Positions 34,688 to 43,908 of a stretch of DNA of 64,000 bases are shown here, in pieces (within the stretch, counting starts at the first letter, position 1; each line of letters opens with the position of its first letter). Source of the DNA: Burkholderia lata (GTDB taxonomy: Bacteria; Pseudomonadota; Gammaproteobacteria; Burkholderiales; Burkholderiaceae); contig NC_007509.1 in assembly GCF_000012945.1 (NCBI RefSeq), positions 434,001 through 498,000 of the forward strand. Reading direction: 5' to 3'. The translations under genes and the position numbers were made by a program. The notes beneath the pieces are model-generated. The model was not told the origin of the DNA. It saw nothing but the letters and a program-made list of their open reading frames with translations, and did not search any database.

Positions 34688-35053
34688 ATGCGTAAACGGA
34701 TCAGCACCGGCTCCCCGTGGGAGCCCAAGGTCGGCTACTCGCGCGCGGTGGTCGTCGACAACACCATCTACATTTCGGGGACGGCGGGCAAAGGCGCGGA
34801 CGTGTACGCGCAGACACGCGATGCGCTGGCGACGATCGACCGTGTGCTGGCGGACAGCGGGTTCGCGTTGTCGGATGTTGTCCAGAGCCGCCTGGTGGTG
34901 GCGGACTTCGACAACTGGGAAGCGGCGGCGCGCGCGCACGGGGAAATCTACGGCGATATCCGGCCGGCGTTTTCGCTGGTGCACGCGCTTCCGTTCGTCG
35001 ATCCGGAAATCCTGGTCGAAGTCGAGGCGATCGCGGTCAGGGCCGCGGCATGA
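34688..35053 (+). CDS. RidA/YjgF family protein
   Basis: 121 residues. Features of the Rid superfamily: GYSRAVVVDNTIYISGTAGKG near the start, the segment FALSDVVQSRLVVADFDNW, and Glu near the C-terminus in VDPEILVEVEAIAV. RidA proteins hydrolyse reactive enamine/imine intermediates in the cytosol. The conserved Arg of true RidA (CRVQ-type motif) is not evident; here the position reads SRLVV, so it may belong to an Rid1-7 branch. Start at 34688 has GGAGGG upstream; an in-frame ATG at 34655 is possible. Overlaps the MFS gene by ATGA. Confidence 0.82.
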   Translation: MRKRISTGSPWEPKVGYSRAVVVDNTIYISGTAGKGADVYAQTRDALATIDRVLADSGFALSDVVQSRLVVADFDNWEAAARAHGEIYGDIRPAFSLVHALPFVDPEILVEVEAIAVRAAA

Positions 35054-36255
35054 CCGTCGCCGGCAACCGCGTGCCGCTGTCCCGCACCGCGACGGGGGTG
35101 CTCGCGGTGGCGGCCGGCGTGGCGATCGCGAACGGCTATGCGTTGCAGCCGTCGCTGTCGGCCATCGCGAGCGAGTTCGGCGTGGCTGCGTCGCGCATGG
35201 CGGCCCTCGCGTCCGTAACGATGCTCGGTTACCTGGTCGGCCTTGCATGGCTGGTGCCGCTGGTTGACCGGTTCAGTCCGCGCGTGCTCGTCTCGACGCA
35301 GATGGGCGTGCTCGCATTGCTGCTGGCGTGCGCGTCGTGGTCGCCCGGGCCGCTCGCGCTCGACGCCGGCTTCTTTCTGGTGGGCGCGGCAACGACAGTG
35401 GCGGCGCAATGCAGCGCGGTTGCCGGCAAACATGCGGATCCGCACCGGCGCGGCGTGGCGATGGGGGCCGTGTCGGCGGGCATTTCCGCCGGGATCCTGT
35501 TGAGCCGTTTCGTGGGCGGCGTACTGTCGCAATGGTGCGGATGGCGCGGCGCATTGCTCGCGCTGGCCGGGTGCGTTGCGCTGGCCGCGATCGGCGCTGC
35601 GGTGCTGTTGCCCGGTGGCCGGCCGGAAAGGCTGCCCGGCCGTGCGAACGCGATCGGTGCCATTCCGCGGTTGCTGCGCGACAGCGCTCAGTTGAGGCGC
35701 CGTACCTGCGCCGGCATGCTCTGGTTCTTCGCGTTCAACCTGGTCTGGGTGGGGCTCGCGCTTCGCCTGGCCGAGCCGCCGTATCGCCTCGGTGCCGCGG
35801 CGATCGGCGCGTACAGTCTCGCGGGTGTGCTGGGCCTCGGCGTCACGCGCGTGGCCGGAAAACTCGCCGACCGATTCGGCGATCGCGCGGTCATCCGGGG
35901 CGGGCTCTTCATGTCGGCCGTGTCGGCCTTGCTGCTTGCCGTTGCGCTCGGTCGTCCCGGATGGCTGGGCGTGGGGCTGGCCATGTTCGATGCCGGTTGC
36001 TTTGCCGCGCAGGTCGCGAACCAGACGCGTGTCGTCGCGATTGAGCCGGCTCGAGCCGGGGCATTGAGCGCAGCGTACCTGACGCTTTACTACGCGGCGG
36101 GTGCCGGCGGTGCGGTGGCGGCAGGGTTGCTCAACGCGCGAGCCGGGTGGGGCGCGATGATGCTCGTGACGGCTGCGGCAATTGCGGCAGCCGCGTGGAT
36201 CGGTACTGCATCGCCCCGCATCGATGCGCGGAGCGAGCCGACCTCCGCCGCTTGA
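35050..36255 (+). CDS. MFS transporter
   Basis: 401 residues, about twelve membrane segments, inner membrane. Conserved loops: VPLVDRFSPRVL (loop 2-3) and KLADRFGDRAVIRGG (loop 8-9). Starts inside the RidA-like gene (ATGA), so the two products are made together. The neighbours suggest export of a compound whose metabolism yields reactive imines, sensed by the TrmB-type regulator; this is inference. Confidence 0.85.
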   Translation: MTVAGNRVPLSRTATGVLAVAAGVAIANGYALQPSLSAIASEFGVAASRMAALASVTMLGYLVGLAWLVPLVDRFSPRVLVSTQMGVLALLLACASWSPGPLALDAGFFLVGAATTVAAQCSAVAGKHADPHRRGVAMGAVSAGISAGILLSRFVGGVLSQWCGWRGALLALAGCVALAAIGAAVLLPGGRPERLPGRANAIGAIPRLLRDSAQLRRRTCAGMLWFFAFNLVWVGLALRLAEPPYRLGAAAIGAYSLAGVLGLGVTRVAGKLADRFGDRAVIRGGLFMSAVSALLLAVALGRPGWLGVGLAMFDAGCFAAQVANQTRVVAIEPARAGALSAAYLTLYYAAGAGGAVAAGLLNARAGWGAMMLVTAAAIAAAAWIGTASPRIDARSEPTSAA

Positions 36256-36542
36256 GTGCGGACACGACCTGCGTGCGCGCGTGCCCGATCCGATATTCAT
36301 TTTTCGTGCATGATCGGAATGCTCCGTTGATCGACGGCGATCCCGTTCCGGCATTCAACTATCCGCAACGCTGGCGGATATTTTTTACGCTGGAACAGAC
36401 ATTCACGCGCTCGCGCGTGTCATTTGCGATCGCATGCGAACACGGGCTCATCGGATTGGCCACAACGACGCCGTGCCCATGCAACACGTGTCGGGTTCAG
36501 TGTCGCGCAGCGCGTGCCGGTTGCCGCACGCAGGAGGAAGAC

Positions 36543-37250
36543 ATGGAACCAGACAGAAGCATCCCGAATACCGGCGGCGGGTTGGCCGGCGTGCATGCGG
36601 AAGCCGGCTCGCCGCAGGCGCTCCTGGACGCGATCGTCCGTGGCGTGGAAGGCCGCGGCATCCCTGCCGGCACTGATTGGCCGACGGCGAAGCAAAGCCT
36701 CGCGGACAACGAGGGGCAGTGGAAATTCTCGGCGGTGCTGGTCGCGATCGTCGCGCGGCGCGAGCCGACGATCCTGCTGACCAAGCGTTCGCCGGATCTC
36801 AGCGAATACTCGTCGCATGTGAGTTTTCCGGGCGGACGCCCGGCCGAGTCCGACCGCGATATCGGCGCGACTGCGTTGCGCGAGGCGTTCGAGGAAATCC
36901 GCCTCGCGCCCGATGCGGTTCGCGTGGCTGGCAGCTTGCCGATTCATCAAACCAGAAAGCGCAATCACGCGATCTTTCCCGTGATCGGCATCGTGCCGGA
37001 AACGGCGAAATGGGAAGCGGCGCCCGCGGAAGTCGCGGAGATCTTCGAGTTTCCGTTCGCCGCGCTGCTGAATCCGGATCTGCCGCGCCAATACACGGAC
37101 GGCGAGCGCACGGGCGCGTGGTACTGGGCGGAGCAGACGCAGGACATCTGGGGCGTGACGGCGCTCATCCTGAAGTCGCTCGCGGGGCTGGTACGCGATG
37201 CCGTGCGCGGCGATGCGTTCATGCACCGGGCCTTCGTCCGGCAAGGGTGA
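36543..37250 (+). CDS. Nudix hydrolase, CoA pyrophosphatase-like
   Basis: 235 residues. The Nudix box is at about residues 98-120 (GG ... GATALREAFEEIRL), preceded by SFPGGRPAESD, the arrangement of the NudL/CoAse branch; the UPF0035 context HISFPGG-like (HVSFPGGR) supports this. It would hydrolyse CoA or a related nucleotide diphosphate with a divalent metal. In the NudL family, residues LLTKRS upstream of the box are also typical and present here. Followed four bases later by an MFS gene, so probably an operon. Confidence 0.85.
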   Translation: MEPDRSIPNTGGGLAGVHAEAGSPQALLDAIVRGVEGRGIPAGTDWPTAKQSLADNEGQWKFSAVLVAIVARREPTILLTKRSPDLSEYSSHVSFPGGRPAESDRDIGATALREAFEEIRLAPDAVRVAGSLPIHQTRKRNHAIFPVIGIVPETAKWEAAPAEVAEIFEFPFAALLNPDLPRQYTDGERTGAWYWAEQTQDIWGVTALILKSLAGLVRDAVRGDAFMHRAFVRQG

Positions 37251-37253
37251 CTC

Positions 37254-38645
37254 ATGGAGATGGCAGAAACGTTCGGCGACGAAGGGTTCGACATCCCGCG
37301 CCGCTATTTTGCAGCGGTCGCGATTCTGGTCGGCGTATTCATGTCCGCACTGGACAGTGCGATCGTCAATATCGCGCTGCCGACGATCTCGGCCGACCTG
37401 CACGTGAGCGCGGCGTCGGTCATCTGGGTCGCGAACGGGTATCAGGTGGCGAGCGCGGCGACGATGCTGACGTGCGCGTCGCTCGGCTCGAGAATCGGCG
37501 AGCGACGCTTTTACACGATCGGGCTCGTGTTGTTTACGATCGCGTCGCTCGGCTGCGGCCTGGCGTCCACCTTCGGCGCGCTGGTGGTGATGCGGATCCT
37601 GCAGGGGATCAGCTACGCGATCCTGATCAGCGTGGGCTACGGTCTCTACCGGGTGATCTTTCCGCCCGCTTCGCTGGGGACGATCTTCGGCGTCAATGCG
37701 CTGATATTCGCGGTGGGGACGGCCGTCGGCCCCGCATTGGGCGGCCTGATCGTCTCGTGGGCATCGTGGCCCTGGCTGTTCTTCATCAACCTCCCGTTCG
37801 GGATCGCTGCGATCGCGTTCTCGTTCGTCGCGCTGGGGAAGGACACGCATCGGGAGCGCGGCTTCGACGTGCCGGGCGCGGTGACTTCCGCCGCGGCATT
37901 CGGCCTCTTCGCGCTTGCGGTCGACCAGATCGGACGGTGGAGCAACCGTACCGTGCTCGTGCTTGCCGTCGCGGCGGCGGCGTTGATGCTGGCCTTCTGC
38001 ATCGGGCAGACCCGGGCACGCCATCCGCTGTTGCCACTGGATATTTTCAGGTCGCGCCGGTACACGTTCGCGGTGCTGACGTCCGTGACGATGTTCGTGT
38101 CGCAGGGCATGGCCTTGGTGGCGTTGCCGTTCGTGCTGCAGCACACGTATGCGTACAGCGTGTTGAAATCGGCGCTGGTCTTTACGCCCTGGCCGATCGC
38201 GGTCGCGCTGTGCGCGCCATTTGCCGGGCGACTGGCGAATCGCTTCAATGCGACGCAGCTGTCGAGCGTCGGCGTGCTGACGTTTTGTCTCGGGATCGGG
38301 TCGCTGATCCTGTTGCCCGCGCAACCAACGGTCGGGGATTTCCTGTGGCGCGTTGCGCTGTGCGGCGTGGGGTACGGCTTCTTCCTGCCGCCGAACAACA
38401 AGGAGATGTTTGCGAACGCGGCGAAAAACCGGACGGCCACCGCGTCAGGCGTGCTGTCGACCGCGAGAACGACCGGCCAGTCGATCGGCGCCGCGCTGGT
38501 TGCCGTGGTGATCGCACTGGTGGGCGGCGCGGGCGGAGGAGGGGGCGAGCGGCTGTTTCCCGTCTACGTTTTCGCGTTGGCTTGCGCGATCGCCGCGCTG
38601 TCGTTCTTTGCAAGCATCGCGCGCATCTACCGGCAGCGGGGCTAG
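37254..38645 (+). CDS. DHA2-type MFS drug exporter
   Basis: 463 residues with about fourteen hydrophobic segments, as in the DHA2 (14-helix) drug:H+ antiporters. The signature SALDSAIVNIALPTISADL in helix 1 and GPALGGLIVSWASWPWLFFINLPFG in helix 5 (motif C and the following segment) are present. Start ATG 37254; a second ATG two codons on is possible. Follows the Nudix gene by 3 bp. Substrate unknown. Confidence 0.87.
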   Translation: MEMAETFGDEGFDIPRRYFAAVAILVGVFMSALDSAIVNIALPTISADLHVSAASVIWVANGYQVASAATMLTCASLGSRIGERRFYTIGLVLFTIASLGCGLASTFGALVVMRILQGISYAILISVGYGLYRVIFPPASLGTIFGVNALIFAVGTAVGPALGGLIVSWASWPWLFFINLPFGIAAIAFSFVALGKDTHRERGFDVPGAVTSAAAFGLFALAVDQIGRWSNRTVLVLAVAAAALMLAFCIGQTRARHPLLPLDIFRSRRYTFAVLTSVTMFVSQGMALVALPFVLQHTYAYSVLKSALVFTPWPIAVALCAPFAGRLANRFNATQLSSVGVLTFCLGIGSLILLPAQPTVGDFLWRVALCGVGYGFFLPPNNKEMFANAAKNRTATASGVLSTARTTGQSIGAALVAVVIALVGGAGGGGGERLFPVYVFALACAIAALSFFASIARIYRQRG

Positions 38646-38691
38646 GTGCGGCTGATGGAAATCGACGCGCCGGCGCGTTGCGATGCCCGAT

Positions 38692-39663
38692 TCAATGCGA
38701 CGACACGAACGCCGCATCCTCGAATGCCGCCGGAATGGCGAAGCTTTCGCGCATGCGCTGCGTCTCCTTCGCCGGCGTCAGGCCGAACAGGCGCTTGAAT
38801 TCGCGGCTGAACTGCGACGGGCTCGCATAGCCGACCGCGTAGCCGGCCGCCTCCGCGGTCAGGTCCTCGCGCACCATCAGCAAGCGCGCCTGGTGCAGCC
38901 GCGTCGACTTCAGGTACTGCATCGGCGACACCTGCGTGATCGCCTTGAAGTGGCTGTGAAAGCTCGGCACGCTCATGCCGGCTTCGTCGGCCAGTTGCGG
39001 CACGTCGAGCGGCTGCGCGTAATCGGCGTGGATCACGCGCAGTGACCGGCCGATCCGGCCGAACTGCCCGCGCATCGCCAGCGCACTGCGCATCGCGCTG
39101 CCCTGCGCGCCGGTGAGCACGCGGAAATACAGCTCGCGCAGCAACGCCGGGCCGAGCACCGCGGCGTCGAGCGGCCGGTGCATCGCCTCGACGAAACGCA
39201 GCACCGACGTGTGCATCGTCTCGTCCATCGGCGTCGACATCATGCTCCTGGGCGCCTGCACGGATTCCGCTATGCCGGCGCGGTCGATCTGCGCCGCGAG
39301 TTCGGCGGCCATCGTGAAATCGAGGTGCAGATACAGCGCGAGCAGCGGGCGCTCGGGCGTGGCGTCGGTTTCCATGCTGAACGGCACGGGCACGGATACC
39401 GCCAGGTAGTGGTGCTCGTCGTACAGATAGCGCTCGCCGCCGAAGTAGCCGCGCTTGCAGCCCTGGCACACGATCACGATGCCCGGGTCGTACAGCACCG
39501 GCGTGCGCGACAGCGCGCGGTTCGAGCGCAGGATGCGCACGCTCGGCAGCGCCGTCAGGTTGTAGCCTTCGTCGGGCGCCAGCGCGCGCAGCAGCGTCAC
39601 CAGGCGCTTCCGGTCGCGCGGCGGCAGCGACGGGGATCGGGCGGAGGTGGGAGCGGTGCTCAT
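38692..39663 (-). CDS. AraC family regulator (AraC_N type)
   Basis: 323 residues. The N-terminal domain (PDEGYNLTALPSVRILRSN ... GIVIVCQGCKRGYFGGERY) matches the AraC_N family next to oxidoreductase genes; the C-terminal 100 residues carry two HTH motifs (PQLADEAGMSVPSFHSHFKAI and EAAGYAVGYASPSQFSREFKRLFG). The ATG at 39663 is chosen over an upstream TTG. Divergent from the SDR gene at 39758, which is almost certainly its target. Confidence 0.9.
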   Translation of the reverse strand: MSTAPTSARSPSLPPRDRKRLVTLLRALAPDEGYNLTALPSVRILRSNRALSRTPVLYDPGIVIVCQGCKRGYFGGERYLYDEHHYLAVSVPVPFSMETDATPERPLLALYLHLDFTMAAELAAQIDRAGIAESVQAPRSMMSTPMDETMHTSVLRFVEAMHRPLDAAVLGPALLRELYFRVLTGAQGSAMRSALAMRGQFGRIGRSLRVIHADYAQPLDVPQLADEAGMSVPSFHSHFKAITQVSPMQYLKSTRLHQARLLMVREDLTAEAAGYAVGYASPSQFSREFKRLFGLTPAKETQRMRESFAIPAAFEDAAFVSSH

Positions 39664-39757
39664 AGTTTTGTGCAAGAAAATCAGCGGAATCGAGCTTATT
39701 CGACGTGGTTCGTCAGACTAGTATGCACGCTCCAATCGACATTCGGGAGAAGCTCAA

Positions 39758-40588
39758 ATGGCATCCAGCAAGCTCATGCTCATCACCGGCGTCAGCAGCG
39801 GCTTTGGCCGCGCGCTCGCGCAGGAGGCGCTCGCGGCGGGTCACACGGTGGTCGGCACCGTGCGAAGCGCGCAGGCGGCGCGGGATTTCGACGTGCTGTC
39901 CGCGCAGGCGTTCGCGCGGGTACTCGACGTGACCGACTTCGATCGCATCGACGGCGTCGTGGCGGACATCGAGGCGAACGTCGGGCCCGTCGACGTACTG
40001 GTGAACAACGCAGGCTACGGGCACGAAGGGATCATGGAAGAAGCGCCGCTCGCGGAAATGCGCCGGCAGTTCGACGTGAACGTATTCGGCGCGGTCGCGA
40101 TGATGAAGGCGGTCGTACCGTTCATGCGGGAACGGCGGCGCGGCCACATCCTCAACATCACGTCGATGGGCGGTCACATCACGATGCCGGGCATCACTTA
40201 CTACTGCGGCAGCAAGTTTGCGCTGGAAGGCATTTCCGAATCGCTTGGCAAGGAGCTTGAGCCGTTCGGCATCGCGGTGACGGCTGTGGCGCCGGGTTCG
40301 TTCCGCACCGAGTGGGCCGGCCGCTCGATGCTGCGCACGCCGCGCTCGATCGCGGATTACGACGCGATTTTCGACCCGATCCGCCAGGCACGCGAAGAGA
40401 AGAGCGGCAAGCAGTTGGGCGATCCCGCGAAGGCTGCGCGGGCGATGCTCGCGGTGATCGCGGCGGACCATCCGCCTGCGCATCTGTTGCTCGGCAGCGA
40501 TGCGCTGCGGCTGGTGCGCGGGAAGCTGGCGGCACTGGACGAGGAAATTCGCGCGTGGGAGGCCGTGACGGTGTCGACGGATGGTTGA
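39758..40588 (+). CDS. SDR family oxidoreductase
   Basis: 276 residues, classical SDR: ITGVSSGFGRA nucleotide motif, LVNNAGYGHEG, catalytic Ser in ITSMGG and YYCGSK. The C-terminal region APGSFRTEWAGRSM is typical of the subgroup paired with AraC_N regulators. NADP-dependent oxidation or reduction of an unknown carbonyl or alcohol. GGGAGAAG lies upstream of the ATG. Confidence 0.88.
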   Translation: MASSKLMLITGVSSGFGRALAQEALAAGHTVVGTVRSAQAARDFDVLSAQAFARVLDVTDFDRIDGVVADIEANVGPVDVLVNNAGYGHEGIMEEAPLAEMRRQFDVNVFGAVAMMKAVVPFMRERRRGHILNITSMGGHITMPGITYYCGSKFALEGISESLGKELEPFGIAVTAVAPGSFRTEWAGRSMLRTPRSIADYDAIFDPIRQAREEKSGKQLGDPAKAARAMLAVIAADHPPAHLLLGSDALRLVRGKLAALDEEIRAWEAVTVSTDG

Positions 40589-40747
40589 CGTGCGGCGCGG
40601 CACGATCGTTCGCCCGTAGCGGGTTCGTCCACGTTATCGAAAGTGTCGACGACCATTCGCAACTTGGCATCATCGTTTAACAATCCTGTTCGATAATGGC
40701 TGCCGGCCACAGCGCCGAGTTCAACCACCTTACAGGAGTCCATCGCG

Positions 40748-41584
40748 ATGCCAACCGTCACAACGAAGGATCACGTCGAGATTTTCTACAAGGACTGGGG
40801 CCCGAAGGACGCGCAGCCCATCATGTTCCACCACGGCTGGCCGTTGTCCGGCGACGACTGGGACGCGCAGATGCTCTTCTTCGTCCAGAAGGGCTATCGC
40901 GTGGTGGCGCACGATCGTCGTGGCCACGGCCGGTCGGCGCAGGTGTCGGACGGCCATGACATGGATCACTACGCGGCAGACGCGTTCGCGGTCGTCGAAG
41001 CGCTCGACCTGCGCAATGCGGTGCACATCGGTCACTCGACCGGTGGCGGCGAAGTGGCGCGCTATGTCGCGAAGCACGGCGAGCCGGCCGGCCGCGTCGC
41101 GAAGGCGGTGCTGGTCAGCGCGGTGCCGCCGCTGATGCTGAAAACCGCATCGAACCCCGAAGGCCTGCCGCTCGAGGTGTTCGACGGTTTCCGGAAAGCG
41201 CTCGCCGACAATCGCGCGCAGTTCTTCCTCGATGTGCCGAGCGGCCCGTTCTACGGGTTCAACCGCGAAGGTGCAACCGTCCATCAGGGCGTGATCCGCA
41301 ACTGGTGGCGGCAGGGGATGGAAGGTAGCGCCAAAGCGCATTACGAAGGCATCAAGGCGTTTTCGGAAACGGACCAGACCGAAGACCTGAAGTCGATCTC
41401 CGTCCCGACGCTCGTGCTGCACGGCGAAGACGACCAGATCGTGCCGATCGCGGATGCCGCGCTGAAGTCGATCAAGCTGCTGAAGAACGGCACGCTGAAG
41501 ACCTACCCGGGCTACTCGCACGGGATGCTGACGGTCAACGCGGACGTGCTCAACGCCGACCTGCTGGCTTTCGTGCAGGCGTAA
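40748..41584 (+). CDS. alpha/beta hydrolase, non-haem chloroperoxidase type
   Basis: 278 residues. Catalytic triad visible: nucleophile Ser in GHSTGGGE (about residue 98), Asp in HGEDDQIVP (about 229), His in GYSHGM (about 258). The oxyanion region HHGWPLSGDDWDAQM is the hallmark of cofactor-free haloperoxidases/aryl esterases. Cytosolic. It follows the AraC-controlled SDR gene by 160 bp and may share its regulator. Confidence 0.92.
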   Translation: MPTVTTKDHVEIFYKDWGPKDAQPIMFHHGWPLSGDDWDAQMLFFVQKGYRVVAHDRRGHGRSAQVSDGHDMDHYAADAFAVVEALDLRNAVHIGHSTGGGEVARYVAKHGEPAGRVAKAVLVSAVPPLMLKTASNPEGLPLEVFDGFRKALADNRAQFFLDVPSGPFYGFNREGATVHQGVIRNWWRQGMEGSAKAHYEGIKAFSETDQTEDLKSISVPTLVLHGEDDQIVPIADAALKSIKLLKNGTLKTYPGYSHGMLTVNADVLNADLLAFVQA

Positions 41585-41695
41585 TGGTGTCGGCGCGGGC
41601 CCGCCTCGGCGGGCTGCGCTGTCGTTGCGTGCCGGCGGTGCGGGGTGTACCCGTCGCGCCGTCGGCAACGCGGCCGGATCGCCGGCCGCAGCGGT

Positions 41696-42616
41696 TCAGC
41701 CCGGACCGTTGAAGCGGATGCCCGGAAACGTCAGGCGCGGCATCCGGCTTTCCAGGAACGCGAGCAGTTCGCGCACCTGCGCGGCCTTGGCGGAGTCGTC
41801 CGGCCAGATCAGGTAGTACGCGTCGCCGGTATTGACGGCCGTCTTGAACGGCAGCACCAGCTGCTTTTCGTCGATGGCCGTCGCACACAGCGCGAGATCG
41901 CCAATCGAGAGGCCGTGGCCGGCAATCGCCGCCGCGATCCCCTGTTCGAGCATGTCGAACACCTGCCCGCGCGTGATGTCCACCTCGAGATCATGGCCGC
42001 TGCCCTTGAGCCAGCGGCGCCAGTCGCGCCGATCGGGCGACGGGTGGATCAGCTCGCACGCCGCCGGATTCGTGCGGGCGACCGTCGCGGTCGCCCGCGA
42101 GCACACCGGAATCAGCCATTCGTCGAACAGCTTCACGCACTGCGTGGCCTCGCCGAACTTGCCTGCGCCGAGCAGGATCGCGCAATCGTAGGATTCGCTG
42201 AAAAAATCGACGGTATCGACATCCATCCACACGCTCGCGATCTGCACCTCGAACGCGGGCCGCGTGTCGCGAAACGCGGCCAGTGCGTCGAGCAGCCAGC
42301 GCATCGTGAGCGTGGAAGGCGCCTTGAGCCGCAGCACGTCGCGTTGCGACTGGAACAACACGCAGGCCTCCTCGATCTGCCGGAAGCCGCGCCGCAGGCC
42401 CGACGCGAAGATGTGCGCCTCCGCCGTCACGGTCATTTTCGGGCCGCGCCGGACGAACAGCTTCCGGCCGAAGTAGGCCTCGAGCGTCCGGACGTGCTTG
42501 CTCACCGCGCTTTGCGTGAGGCTCAGTTCCTCGGCGGCCAGCGTAAACGAGCCGGTGCGCGCGGCGCTTTCGAACGCGCGCAACGCGTAGACAGGGGGGA
42601 GCGGTTTGGCCTTCAC
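41696..42616 (-). CDS. LysR family regulator, GcvA-like
   Basis: 306 residues. The N-terminus PPVYALRAFESAARTGSFTLAAEELSLTQSAVSKHVRTLE is the GcvA-type winged helix. The sensor domain follows from about residue 92. Divergent from the LysE-type exporter at 42782, the typical regulator/exporter pair of amino-acid export. A T-N11-A palindrome lies 12 bp upstream of its start. Confidence 0.92.
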   Translation of the reverse strand: MKAKPLPPVYALRAFESAARTGSFTLAAEELSLTQSAVSKHVRTLEAYFGRKLFVRRGPKMTVTAEAHIFASGLRRGFRQIEEACVLFQSQRDVLRLKAPSTLTMRWLLDALAAFRDTRPAFEVQIASVWMDVDTVDFFSESYDCAILLGAGKFGEATQCVKLFDEWLIPVCSRATATVARTNPAACELIHPSPDRRDWRRWLKGSGHDLEVDITRGQVFDMLEQGIAAAIAGHGLSIGDLALCATAIDEKQLVLPFKTAVNTGDAYYLIWPDDSAKAAQVRELLAFLESRMPRLTFPGIRFNGPG

Positions 42617-42627
42617 GGGTTTTGAAT

Positions 42628-42642
42628 ATGAATAAAACTCAT
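42628..42642. promoter_or_regulatory. candidate LysR box
   Basis: ATGA-N7-TCAT, containing the LysR consensus T-N11-A (42629-42641), in the AT-rich part of the gap between lysR and lysE-type genes. Supported by symmetry and position only. Confidence 0.4.
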
Positions 42643-42781
42643 GTCATCCAGCAGGATTTTCCGTTTTTCAGCAGCGGGCCGGGCACGCAATACTTCAGAA
42701 AGCCGTGCAATCCGGTGCGCTGAATCCCGATGATGCCACCGTGGCGGGCACGCGCGTCAATTCATCCAACAACTTTTTGTC

Positions 42782-43432
42782 ATGGCACTTCATTACCCGC
42801 TGCTGTTCGCCTATCTCGCCGCGATCGTGCTGCTCATCGCGACGCCCGGCCCGGTCGTCATGCTCGTGGTCGGCACCGTCGCGCGGCGCGGCTTTCGCCA
42901 GGGGATGCTGACCGCGGTGGGCGCGAATGCCGCGAGTCTCGTGATGATCGCGGGGGCGATGCTGATGGTGTTCGGCGTCGTGCTCGTCAGCGAGCGGCTG
43001 CTCACGGGGCTGCACGTGGCGGGATGCATCTTCATCGCGGTGCTGGCCATCCGGACGCTGCTCGGCGAATGGCGCGCCGGCCGTTCGCGCAACGGCAATG
43101 ACGCTGCGCAAGGCGAACCGGCATCGCAGGCGCGGCGCTTGCCGGGTGTCGTGCGCGGCTTTCTCGTCGGCATCGCGAATCCGAAGGACCTGCTGTTCTT
43201 CGTCGCGTTCTTTCCGCAGTTCGTCGGCATCACACCGGATTCGCGCGTGAGCCTGGCCATCCTGGCCGTGCTGTGGATCGCGGTCGATTTCACGATCCTG
43301 ACCAGCTACATGGCCGCGATCAACCATCCGCTGATTCATCGCAAGCAGCGGTGGATCACGGCGTCGTCGGCGGGCGCGCTGCTCGTGATTGCGCTCGCCG
43401 GGCTCGGCGGGGCAATCGCGGGTGCCGCGTAA
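42782..43432 (+). CDS. LysE/RhtB family amino-acid exporter
   Basis: 216 residues with about six membrane segments. Conserved LysE/RhtB features: ATPGPVVMLVVGTVARRGFRQGM after helix 1 and GIANPKDLLFFVAFFPQFV before helix 4. Inner-membrane exporter of amino acids or homoserine-lactone-like compounds. Controlled most likely by the divergent LysR protein. Confidence 0.9.
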   Translation: MALHYPLLFAYLAAIVLLIATPGPVVMLVVGTVARRGFRQGMLTAVGANAASLVMIAGAMLMVFGVVLVSERLLTGLHVAGCIFIAVLAIRTLLGEWRAGRSRNGNDAAQGEPASQARRLPGVVRGFLVGIANPKDLLFFVAFFPQFVGITPDSRVSLAILAVLWIAVDFTILTSYMAAINHPLIHRKQRWITASSAGALLVIALAGLGGAIAGAA

Positions 43433-43490
43433 GCCCGTCGGCGATCTGCGTTACGCTTCGTTTGCCCCAACGCCTTTATCGAGTTCAATC

Positions 43491-43865
43491 ATGTCCAGCC
43501 CCCCCCCGACTTTCTCCGAACACCTCTTCTCCTATGGCACGCTGCAACTCGAACCGGTGCAGCTCGCGACCTTCGGCCGCAAGCTCGACGGTCGTGAGGA
43601 TGCGATGCCCGGTTACGCGATGACGATGCTGAAGATCGACGACCCGGAAGTGGTCGCGACGAGCGGGAAGACGCATCATCCGGTGGTGGCCTATACCGGC
43701 CAGTCTGGTGATCGTGTCACGGGCACCGTGTTTGCGATCACGCCGGAAGAACTGCAGCACGCGGACGACTACGAAGTCGACTCGTATCGCCGCGATCGCG
43801 TGGTGCTCGAGTCGGGCGTCGCCGCATGGGTGTACGTGGACGCGACTTCGCCGCGACCGGCGTAA
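43491..43865 (+). CDS. gamma-glutamylcyclotransferase-fold (AIG2-like) protein
   Basis: 124 residues. The N-terminal FSYGTLQ motif (about residues 13-19) and the following beta-barrel, with VTGTVFAITPEELQHADDYE, are the AIG2/GGCT signature; the Glu in the ITPEEL-DDYE region is the likely general base. Starting at 43491 places FSYGTLQ near the N-terminus as in the family. Role in glutathione or gamma-glutamyl-amine turnover is inferred from the fold. Confidence 0.85.
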   Translation: MSSPPPTFSEHLFSYGTLQLEPVQLATFGRKLDGREDAMPGYAMTMLKIDDPEVVATSGKTHHPVVAYTGQSGDRVTGTVFAITPEELQHADDYEVDSYRRDRVVLESGVAAWVYVDATSPRPA

Positions 43866-43908
43866 ATCCGGTGCGCGGAAAGGCGGGCCGCCGCCGCGCC
43901 TTGGGCTG

